NCBI RefSeq assembly: GCF_041228405.1
Contig: NZ_CP133888.1
Coordinates: 3,596,001 to 3,660,000 of the forward strand
Source: Salinilacustrithrix flava
GTDB lineage: Bacteria > Actinomycetota > Acidimicrobiia > Acidimicrobiales > Salinilacustritrichaceae
Direction: 5' to 3'
Length of the DNA: 64,000 bases
A model generated the notes under the pieces. It ran no database searches, had not been told where the DNA came from, and saw only the letters and a list, made by a program, of their open reading frames with translations. Of the stretch, positions 42,019-48,910 are shown in pieces. A program made the translations under genes and the position numbers. The first letter of the stretch is position 1, and every line of letters starts with the position of its first letter.

Positions 42019-43217
42019 GCACCGCCCCATCCCGACTCAAGTTCGGCGCCTTCTACGCCCCGTTCCACCCACCGGGGCAGAACCCCACGCTCGCCCTCGA
42101 GTACGACCTGGAGCGGGCCGAGGCCCTGGATCGCTTCGGCTTCGACGAGGTGTGGTTCGGCGAGCACCACTCGGGGGGCTACGAGATCATCCCCTCCCCC
42201 GAGGTGTTCATCGCCGCAGCGGCCCAGCGCACGAAGCACATCAAGCTCGGCACCGGCGTGGTCTCGCTCCCCTACCACCACCCGCTGATGGTGGCGGACC
42301 GGATGGTGCTGCTCGACCACCTCACCCGTGGCCGGGTGATCTTCGGCACCGGGCCGGGCGCGCTGCCCACCGACGCCTACATGATGGGCATCGACCCGGT
42401 GGACCAGCGCCGCATGATGGAGGAGTCCCTCGAGGCCATCCTCGCCCTGCTGCGCACCGACGAGCCCGTCACCCGGGAGACCGACTGGTTCACGCTGAGG
42501 GACGCCAAGCTGCAGTACCGGCCCTACAGCGACCCGCACTTCGAGGTGTCCGTCGCCGCCATGGTGTCCCCGTCGGGTCCCCGCCTCGCCGGCACCCACG
42601 ACGTGTCGCTGCTGTCGCTGTCCATGTCCGTCGCCGACGGGTTCGCCGCGATCGGCCAGGCCTGGAACGTGGTCGAGGACATGGCGGCCAAGGCCGGCCA
42701 CAAGGAGCCCGACCGGGCCAACTGGCGCGTGCTCGGCACGATGCACATCGCCGAGACCCGCGACCAGGCCATCGAGGACTGCACCTACGGCCTCCGGGAC
42801 TTCGCCAACTACTTCGGCGGTGGCGCCGGCTTCGTGCCCCTCTCCAACGAGGTCACCGAGGGCGCCACGTCCGAGCGCGACTTCGTCGAGGCCTACATCG
42901 AGGGGGGCAAGGGCAACGTCGTCATCGGCACGCCCGACGACGCCATCGAGTACATCGAGGGCCTGCTCGAGCAGTCGGGGGGCTTCGGCACCTTCCTCAT
43001 GCTCGGCCACGACTGGGCTCGCCCCGCGGCCACCATCGAGTCGTACCGGCTCATCGCCGAGCGGGTCATGCCCCACTTCCAGGGCCAGCTCCAGGCCCAG
43101 CGGGACTCCCACGAGTGGGCCACGGGCAAGCGCAACGAGCTGTTCGGCCGGGCCGGCCAGGCGATCATGAACGCCGTGCAGCAGCACGTCCAGGAGCAGG
43201 ACGCGGAGCAGGCCTGA
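42015..43217 (+). CDS. LLM-class flavin monooxygenase, limonene 1,2-monooxygenase-like
   Basis: This 400-residue LLM (bacterial luciferase-like) protein has the N-terminal strand FGAFYAPFHPPGQNP, then EVWFGEHHSGGYEII (flavin-binding and active-site His), GTGVVSLPYHHPLMVADR and RVIFGTGPGALPTD. HHSGG and GPGALPTDAYMMG are typical of limonene 1,2-monooxygenases and related enzymes. It requires reduced FMN from a separate reductase, not present here. GTG at 42015 overlaps the epoxide hydrolase stop (GTGA). The product of such an enzyme would be an epoxide for the hydrolase upstream. Confidence 0.85.
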   Translation: MSTAPSRLKFGAFYAPFHPPGQNPTLALEYDLERAEALDRFGFDEVWFGEHHSGGYEIIPSPEVFIAAAAQRTKHIKLGTGVVSLPYHHPLMVADRMVLLDHLTRGRVIFGTGPGALPTDAYMMGIDPVDQRRMMEESLEAILALLRTDEPVTRETDWFTLRDAKLQYRPYSDPHFEVSVAAMVSPSGPRLAGTHDVSLLSLSMSVADGFAAIGQAWNVVEDMAAKAGHKEPDRANWRVLGTMHIAETRDQAIEDCTYGLRDFANYFGGGAGFVPLSNEVTEGATSERDFVEAYIEGGKGNVVIGTPDDAIEYIEGLLEQSGGFGTFLMLGHDWARPAATIESYRLIAERVMPHFQGQLQAQRDSHEWATGKRNELFGRAGQAIMNAVQQHVQEQDAEQA

Positions 43218-44263
43218 TGCGCGCCGCCGTGCTGCACCGGGGCCAGATCCTCGTCCGCGACGACGTCGAGGACCCCACGCCCGGCCTCGGGCAGGTGCTG
43301 GTCGAGGTCAAGGCGTGCGGCATCTGCGGCTCCGACCTGCACTTCGCGGAGCACGGCGGCGACATGCTCGCCCTCGGCAAGCAGATCGAGGGGATGCCCA
43401 GCCTCGGTGGCGGTGGCGACGAGGTCGACCTCGACCGCGACGTCTACATGGGACACGAGTTCGCCGCCGAGGTGCTCGACGTGGGCCCCGACACCGAGGC
43501 CGCCGCGCCGGTCGGCTCGCTCGTCACGTCCATGCCGGTGCTCCTCGGGATGGACGGCATCCACCCGATCGTCTACAGCAACACCGTGAAGGGCGGCTAC
43601 GGCGAGCGGATGCTCCTGTCCGCACCGATGCTGCTCGAGGTGCCCAACGGGCTCCCCGCGCAGCACGCCGCCCTCACCGAGCCCATGGCCGTCGGGCTGC
43701 ACGCCGTGAACAAGGCGCGCCTCGAGCAGGGCGAGGGCGCGATCGTCCTCGGCTGCGGCCCGGTCGGCCTCGCGGTCATCGCCGCCCTCGCGGTCCGGGG
43801 TGTCGGCCCCATCGTGGCCGCCGACTTCTCCCCCGCCCGCCGGCGGCTGGCCGAGCACATGGGGGCGACCGACATCGTCGACCCCCGAGAGGAGACCGGC
43901 TGGCAGGCCTGGTCCCGGGCCGGCAACGGCCGAGCGCCGGTGGTGTTCGAGGCCATCGGCGTGCCGGGCATCCTCGACGACATCCTGCGCTGCGCACCGG
44001 CCCAGTCCCGCGTGGTGGTCGTGGGCGTCTGCATGGAGCACGACACCATCAACCCGTTCTTCGGGATCAGCAAGGAGCTGAACATCCAGTTCTGCCTCGG
44101 CTACGACCCGATGGAGTTCGCCGGCAGCCTGCGCAGCATCGCCGAGGGCGAGATCGACGTGGCCCCGATGATCACCGCGGAGATCGACCTCGACGGCGTG
44201 CCCCAGGCCTTCGCCGACCTGGGTGACCCCGACGAGCACTGCAAGATCCTGGTGATCCCGTAG
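43217..44263 (+). CDS. Zinc-dependent alcohol dehydrogenase (MDR family)
   Basis: This protein of 348 residues has the catalytic zinc site CGICGSDLHF with MGHEFAAEV (Cys, His, Glu), and the Rossmann motif GAIVLGCGPVGLAVIAALAV. A long loop follows the first Cys (HGGDMLALGKQIEG...GGGGDEVDLDRD) where structural-zinc cysteines normally sit; the structural site is missing. The ATG overlaps the preceding TGA (TGATG). It would oxidise the diol or alcohol from the hydrolase. Related proteins act on 2,3-butanediol or sugar alcohols, so substrate is not certain. A family A palindromic repeat begins right after the stop. Confidence 0.86.
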   Translation: MRAAVLHRGQILVRDDVEDPTPGLGQVLVEVKACGICGSDLHFAEHGGDMLALGKQIEGMPSLGGGGDEVDLDRDVYMGHEFAAEVLDVGPDTEAAAPVGSLVTSMPVLLGMDGIHPIVYSNTVKGGYGERMLLSAPMLLEVPNGLPAQHAALTEPMAVGLHAVNKARLEQGEGAIVLGCGPVGLAVIAALAVRGVGPIVAADFSPARRRLAEHMGATDIVDPREETGWQAWSRAGNGRAPVVFEAIGVPGILDDILRCAPAQSRVVVVGVCMEHDTINPFFGISKELNIQFCLGYDPMEFAGSLRSIAEGEIDVAPMITAEIDLDGVPQAFADLGDPDEHCKILVIP

Positions 44264-44309
44264 GAACTGGCAGCGGCCACGGAACGCGTTCCGCAGTCGC
44301 TGCCAGAAC
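44264..44309. repeat. Full palindromic repeat, CTGGCAGCG family
   Basis: The left arm GAACTGGCAGCGGCCACGGA pairs with the complementary right arm ending GTCGCTGCCAGAAC, with GAACGC/GCGTTC at the centre. It begins directly after the ADH stop and ends just before the TetR -10 box. Half-copies are at 4101 and 62979. It could also serve as the ADH terminator. Confidence 0.65.
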
Positions 44310-44315
44310 GGTGGG

Positions 44316-44321
44316 TACGGT
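44316..44321 (+). promoter_or_regulatory. Leaderless -10 box (TACGGT) for the TetR gene
   Basis: TACGGT ends 8 nt before the ATG at 44330. Confidence 0.5.
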
Positions 44322-44329
44322 GCCCGGCC

Positions 44330-44923
44330 ATGGCCGGAGCAGACGGGGCGCCCAAGCGGGTGCGCATGGACCACGAGGCGCGGCGCGGCCAGATCCTCGA
44401 CGCGGCCACGGGCCTGTTCCTGCGCCGCCCCTACAGCCAGGTCGCGGTGTCCGACATCGCCGAGGCCGCCGGCGTGGCCAAGGGCCTGCTGCACCACTAC
44501 TTCGACTCCAAGCGCGACCTCTACCTCGAGGTCGTCCGGGACGTGTCCCGCATCCCGCTGCCGGTCGGTACGCCGGCGGCGCCGGGCGAGGATCCGACGT
44601 GGGCGGCGGCCATCGATGCGCTGCTCGCCTTCGCCTCGGAGAACCAGGAGCTGTGGCTGCGGGCCACGACCGTGGGCGACGACGAGGTCGCCTCGATCGT
44701 CGACGACAGCCGGGAGGTGCTGGCTGAGCAGACGATCGAGGCCCTCGGCCTCGACGACACGCCCGTCGTGCGGGCCGTGGTGCGGGGCTACGGCGGGCTG
44801 GTGCAGGAGGTGGTGCGCGAGTGGCTGGACCGCGGTCGGCTGACCGAGGCCCAGGCTCGCGAGGTGCTGGTGCGGGCGCTCCCGCTCCTGCTCGAGCGGG
44901 TGCTGCCCGAGCTCAGGCCGTGA
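44330..44923 (+). CDS. TetR family regulator
   Basis: This 197-residue regulator has the HTH region VAVSDIAEAAGVAKGLLHHYFDSKRDLYLEV, with AKGLLHHYF as recognition helix. The C-terminal domain is helical and acidic. It lies downstream of the monooxygenase/epoxide hydrolase/dehydrogenase cluster, separated by a palindromic repeat and its own promoter, so it may repress that cluster through the palindrome at 40548. The gene's 3' end overlaps the convergent SCP2 gene by 11 bp. Confidence 0.87.
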   Translation: MAGADGAPKRVRMDHEARRGQILDAATGLFLRRPYSQVAVSDIAEAAGVAKGLLHHYFDSKRDLYLEVVRDVSRIPLPVGTPAAPGEDPTWAAAIDALLAFASENQELWLRATTVGDDEVASIVDDSREVLAEQTIEALGLDDTPVVRAVVRGYGGLVQEVVREWLDRGRLTEAQAREVLVRALPLLLERVLPELRP

Positions 44924-45299
44924 GGGCCTTGATCTTCTCCTGGAAGGCCACCTGCTCCGGCGACGGCGCGCCGGCCGACTGCATGGCCATCAGCTTGGTC
45001 ATGTCGCCGTCGATCTTGATCTGACCCGACATGAACGCCTGCATGGCGGCAGCCTGGTCGCCGGAGATGAAGACGCTCTTGGCCACCTCGTAGGGCACGG
45101 TCAGCTTCGTCGGGGCCGAGTCGTGCAGCCCCCGCTCGAACTGCCCGCCGGCCATGTGGGCCTCCCGCTCGCCGAAGGGGGTGTCGGGCACGACGAGGTT
45201 GATCACGAGGTCCTTCGTGGCCGCCGGCGGCTCCGGGGCCTCCGGGCGCAGCGCCTCGATCGCGTCCATCCACTCGTCCGACAAGAAGTCGTGTGCCAT
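44913..45299 (-). CDS. SCP2 sterol-carrier domain protein
   Basis: This 128-residue protein matches the SCP2 lipid-binding fold: EWMDAIEALRPE at the N-terminus, then VINLVVPDTPFGE, LTVPYEVAKSVFISGDQAAAMQAFMSGQIKIDGDMTKLM. The phrase SGQIKIDGDMTKLM is typical of the hydrophobic cavity lid region of the family. It probably binds sterols, fatty acyl-CoA or other hydrophobic ligands in the cytoplasm. It is convergent with the TetR gene and fits the lipid-handling theme of the flanking P450/thiolase and terpene-like genes. Confidence 0.88.
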   Translation of the reverse strand: MAHDFLSDEWMDAIEALRPEAPEPPAATKDLVINLVVPDTPFGEREAHMAGGQFERGLHDSAPTKLTVPYEVAKSVFISGDQAAAMQAFMSGQIKIDGDMTKLMAMQSAGAPSPEQVAFQEKIKALTA

Positions 45300-45333
45300 C
45301 GCTGTTGCTCCTCTTGCTCATGTCCAGGGCCCT

Positions 45334-45352
45334 TGTTGGCCGCTGTCCAACA
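45334..45352. promoter_or_regulatory. Inverted repeat TGTTGG...CCAACA in divergent gap
   Basis: A 6-bp inverted repeat with a 7-nt spacer lies between the SCP2 gene and the diguanylate cyclase gene. It is a weak operator candidate. Confidence 0.3.
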
Positions 45353-45420
45353 GTTCGACGGAGCGGCGCTGAAGTCCTTCGCCGCCCCTGGGCCGATCGG
45401 AGAGGTCGGGTGGGCCTCGG

Positions 45421-45426
45421 TACGAT
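45421..45426 (+). promoter_or_regulatory. Leaderless -10 box (TACGAT) for the GGDEF-EAL gene
   Basis: TACGAT ends 7 nt before GTG 45434. It overlaps the in-frame ATG at 45425, which therefore cannot be the start if this box is used. Confidence 0.45.
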
Positions 45427-45433
45427 GCCGACC

Positions 45434-48061
45434 GTGACCGCTTCCGGTGCGACGGGCCGGCCCGGCCACAGCGACACCTACGTCGAGCACTTCCTCTCCG
45501 ACCTGCCCGACGCAGCGCTGGCCGTGGACTCGTCCGGCAGGATCGTCGCAGCCAACGAGCTGGTCCACCAGCTGCTCGGCTTCGCCGACGGCGCGCTCGA
45601 GGGCGCCTCGATCGAGGAGCTCGTCCCCGATGACGCCCGTGCCCAGCACGCCGGCCGGCGCAGGGCGTTCCAGGCACAGCCGTCCGCCCGACACATGGGC
45701 GGTGGGCTCATCCTCCGGGCACGGCGCGCCGACGGCATCGAGCTCCCCGTGTCGATCAGCCTGGCACCGCTCGACGACGCCATCACGGTGGCGATCGTGC
45801 ACGACCGCACGATGGCGGTCCACGCCCTGCAGGAGGTGCAGGACCGGCTCGAGGTCGAGATGTTGGCAGCGTCCATCGCCAGCAGCCTCGCCGGCGCGAC
45901 GGGAGGCGAGCTCGACCTGGCGATCGACGCGGGGCTGCACGAGATCTGCGAGAGGCTCCTCGCCGACCAGGCACTGCTCTACGTCACGAGCGACGACGGG
46001 GAGCGGCTCGAGCTCACCAACGAGTGGTGCGCGCCCGATCTCGATCCCACCACCGGTCGCATCGTCTCGCTGCCTCGAGCGCCGTTCGGGTGGGCTGCGC
46101 CCAAGCTCCAGCGCGGCGAAGCGGTCTACGTCCCGAGGCCCGACGACCTCCCGGCCACCGCCGGAGCAGAGGCTGCGTTCATGGTCGAGCACGGGATCCG
46201 GTCGGCGCTCACGATCCCGCTCGGCGCACGCGAGGACTACGAGGGGACGTTCTCCCTCCGCTGGCGCCGAGAGCCCGCGCCCTGGGACGAGTCCCGGACC
46301 GACATGGTGCGCCTGCTCGGCAACGTCTTCCTGGCGGCGCACCGGCGCCGGCAGGCCGAATCCATCCGAGACGCGTCGGAGGCGCGGCACAAGTCACTGG
46401 TCGACACCCTCGCTGCAGGCGTCGTGCTGGTACGTCGTGGCGACGGCTGCGTGGTGTCGGCGAACCCCTCCGCCGCTCGCATCCTGGGCTTCGCTGACGG
46501 TGACCTCGTCGGAACCGATCTGCTGTCGAACGATGTGGGCTTGGTCAGCCGAGACGGTTCGCCGGTCTCCGCCGAGCAGCGCCGGCGGCTGCTCGCCACG
46601 GAGCCCGACGACACGACCCTCGACCTGGGCTACCGGCGCGCCGACGGCACGATGGTGTGGATCGAGGTCCGCTCGGTTCGCCTGGTACTCGGAGGCGAGG
46701 AGCACCTGGCGGTGTCGTTCATCGACGTCACCGACCGCCGTGACGCCGAAGCGCTCTTGGTGGCCCGGGCGATGCACGACCCGCTCACCGGCCTGCCCAA
46801 CCGCCTGCTGCTCGGGGAGCACACGCGCGCGACCCTGGCTCGCGCCGGCCGCAACGGCTCGACCACTGCGCTCCTGTTCTTCGACCTCGACCGGTTCAAG
46901 CGCATCAACGACCGGTACGGCCATGCGACCGGCGATGCCCTGCTCACGGGTGTTGCGCACCGGGTGCAGGCCGAGCTGCGCGCCGGCGATCTGTTCGCTC
47001 GCATCGGCGGCGACGAGTTCGTCGCCGTCCTCTCGGAGCTCGGTGACGAGGCCGAAGCCGGCGTCCTCGCCGAACGTCTCCAGGCAGCGCTGACCCGTCC
47101 CGTCCAGGTCGATGGCGTCGAACACCAGGTGTCCGCCAGCATCGGACTGGCGACGGCGAGCGCTGACGAGGCCGGGGCGCTCACGGTGGACGACCTGCTG
47201 CGCCGGGCCGACCGCGCGATGTACGCCGCGAAGCGGTCCGGCCGAGCTCGTTGGGTGACCTGGACCGACGCCCTCGTGTCCGCTGCGCAGCATCGCGAGG
47301 AGCTCGAGGTCGAGCTCCACCAATCGCTGCTCGCGGGGGACTTCACCTTGCGCTACCAGCCGGTGCTCGACCTCTCATCGGGCGGGTTGGTCGGAGCCGA
47401 GGCACTGGTCCGCTGGAACCACCCGCGCCGCGGGATGCTCGAGCCCGCCGAGTTCCTCGACGTCGCAGAGGACACCGGGCTCATCGTGCCCCTCGGGCAG
47501 TGGGTCCTCGAAGAGGCGTGCGCGACCGCCATGTCCTGGCCCGAGCACCTGTGGATCGCGGTGAACCTGTCCGCCCGGCAGATCGGGTCGAACGACGCGG
47601 CATCACGCGTCCGACGTGTGCTCGAGGACACCGGTCTCGACCCGGGGCGGCTCCACCTCGAGCTCACCGAGACGGCGCTGATCGAGGGCAGCCACTCCGC
47701 CATCGGCGACATCACCGCGCTGCGCGAACTCGGTGCAGCGATCGGCCTCGACGACTTCGGGACCGGGTACTCGTCGATGACCTACCTGCACACGTTGCCG
47801 CTGACCTTCCTCAAGATCGATCGGAGCTTCGTGAGCGAGCTCGACGACCCTGCGGCGCACCGGGCGACGACGATCGTCGACATGGTGCTCCGCCTGGCCG
47901 AGCGCTTCGAGCTCGAGGTCATCGCAGAGGGGGTGGAGACCGACGTGCAGGCGTCGCGCCTGCGCGGGCTCGGGTGCCGCTTCGTGCAGGGCTTCCTCTA
48001 TGCCCCACCGCTCTCCGCCGACGAGCTGGCTCGGCGCATCGCCGCCGATCAGCCCGCCTGA
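45434..48061 (+). CDS. PAS/GAF-GGDEF-EAL cyclic di-GMP protein
   Basis: This 875-residue cytoplasmic protein has PAS (about 15-130), GAF (about 145-300), a second PAS (about 320-440), GGDEF (about 450-600) and EAL (about 620-870) domains. The GGDEF active site IGGDEF near residue 523 and DLDRFKRIND are intact. The EAL domain has GAEALVRWNHP near 654, NLSARQ, DDFGTGYSS, KIDRSFV and AEGVET, so both synthesis and hydrolysis of c-di-GMP may be possible. It lacks membrane segments. GTG 45434 was chosen over ATG 45425 because of the -10 box. Confidence 0.92.
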   Translation: MTASGATGRPGHSDTYVEHFLSDLPDAALAVDSSGRIVAANELVHQLLGFADGALEGASIEELVPDDARAQHAGRRRAFQAQPSARHMGGGLILRARRADGIELPVSISLAPLDDAITVAIVHDRTMAVHALQEVQDRLEVEMLAASIASSLAGATGGELDLAIDAGLHEICERLLADQALLYVTSDDGERLELTNEWCAPDLDPTTGRIVSLPRAPFGWAAPKLQRGEAVYVPRPDDLPATAGAEAAFMVEHGIRSALTIPLGAREDYEGTFSLRWRREPAPWDESRTDMVRLLGNVFLAAHRRRQAESIRDASEARHKSLVDTLAAGVVLVRRGDGCVVSANPSAARILGFADGDLVGTDLLSNDVGLVSRDGSPVSAEQRRRLLATEPDDTTLDLGYRRADGTMVWIEVRSVRLVLGGEEHLAVSFIDVTDRRDAEALLVARAMHDPLTGLPNRLLLGEHTRATLARAGRNGSTTALLFFDLDRFKRINDRYGHATGDALLTGVAHRVQAELRAGDLFARIGGDEFVAVLSELGDEAEAGVLAERLQAALTRPVQVDGVEHQVSASIGLATASADEAGALTVDDLLRRADRAMYAAKRSGRARWVTWTDALVSAAQHREELEVELHQSLLAGDFTLRYQPVLDLSSGGLVGAEALVRWNHPRRGMLEPAEFLDVAEDTGLIVPLGQWVLEEACATAMSWPEHLWIAVNLSARQIGSNDAASRVRRVLEDTGLDPGRLHLELTETALIEGSHSAIGDITALRELGAAIGLDDFGTGYSSMTYLHTLPLTFLKIDRSFVSELDDPAAHRATTIVDMVLRLAERFELEVIAEGVETDVQASRLRGLGCRFVQGFLYAPPLSADELARRIAADQPA

Positions 48062-48906
48062 GCAGAGAGCCACCGGAGCAGGGCGTCATCGATCGCGGCC
48101 CCCTTGTAGGCCCGCTGCTCGGGGCTCCAGCCCCGGATCGCGGCGGCCAGACCGCGGGCCACGTCCGGGCGCGACCCGAGCACGGCCATCGGCACCTGCT
48201 GGGTGCGGATCGTGAACACCACCGCCTCCACCGTCGGCAGCCGCACCAGCGTCTGGCGCTCGCTGCGCAGCCACCGGCCCTCGGGCACCGGCGTCGGACG
48301 ATCGACGTCGTCGACCCAGGTGGGCAGGTGGAGGTCGGCGACGTCGTGCACCAGCCAGTTCCGCCGCCACACGCCCTGCCCCGGACGCAGCCGACCGAGG
48401 AAGCCGTCGACCCGGCCGGCCAGCGCGCCGGGGTAGCCCGGCACCACCGCGTGCACGCCGTCGAGCGGACCGCCGATGCGGTCGCGGGGGCGCCAGTACG
48501 AGGGGAAGCACACGCACCCCGCCGCCAGTCGCCAACCGCCCTCGCCGGGCAGCAGCAGGCAGAGGTCGTCGGCCACCAGGAGCCGGGTGTCGGCCAACCC
48601 CCTCGGAGGATCTCGTTGGTCCGTCACCACGGGTGGGACGGATCCACGGGATCTTCCCAACCAGGTGCGGACGACGTCGTCGAGCTCGGCCACCACGGCG
48701 CCCACGGCGGGGTCGTCCGCGCTGACGAGAACCTCGTCGCGCTCGGACGCGAGCAGTCGGGCGGCCTCGGCCCGCTGGGCATCCCACTGGTCGTCGACCA
48801 GGAACCAGCGGTCCGGGTCGAGCGCTCGGGTGCCCATCGACGCATCGGGCGGGCCGACGTGCAGGTCGAGCTCGTCCAGCCAGCCGGGCGCGAGCGGGCT
48901 GCTCAT
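48049..48906 (-). CDS. DUF3445 protein, heme-dependent oxidative N-demethylase-like (with inserted repeat)
   Basis: This 285-residue protein matches DUF3445, whose studied members are heme-dependent oxidative N-demethylase alpha subunits. Landmarks are VADDLCLLLPG, CVCFPSYWRPRDRIGGPLDGVHAVVPGY and GVWRRNWLVHDVADLHLP. Around residues 85-99 a segment GSVPPVVTDQRDPP is encoded by the 45-bp palindromic element at 48609-48653 and splits a region normally short in the family. The frame is maintained. Its start is 5 bp after the end of the glycoside phosphorylase gene upstream on the minus strand. Function in N-demethylation of a glycine-like or methylated amine is inferred from the family. Confidence 0.8.
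   Translation of the reverse strand: MSSPLAPGWLDELDLHVGPPDASMGTRALDPDRWFLVDDQWDAQRAEAARLLASERDEVLVSADDPAVGAVVAELDDVVRTWLGRSRGSVPPVVTDQRDPPRGLADTRLLVADDLCLLLPGEGGWRLAAGCVCFPSYWRPRDRIGGPLDGVHAVVPGYPGALAGRVDGFLGRLRPGQGVWRRNWLVHDVADLHLPTWVDDVDRPTPVPEGRWLRSERQTLVRLPTVEAVVFTIRTQQVPMAVLGSRPDVARGLAAAIRGWSPEQRAYKGAAIDDALLRWLSAQAG
48609..48653. repeat. Palindromic repeat, GATCTCGT family, copy 2 inside a coding gene
   Basis: GATCTCGTTGGTCCGTCACC pairs with the complementary GGGACGGATCCACGGGATC with about 80% match to the copy at 6107-6150. It is 45 bp (15 codons) and is read in frame by the DUF3445 gene. One reading frame of both copies gives PPVVTDQRD. Confidence 0.7.
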
Positions 48907-48910
48907 CGGG

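Noticed and set aside
45425..48061. Start at ATG 45425 for the GGDEF-EAL protein
   Set aside because: The ATG overlaps the TACGAT -10 box; GTG 45434 is 7 nt after it and fits the local leaderless pattern.
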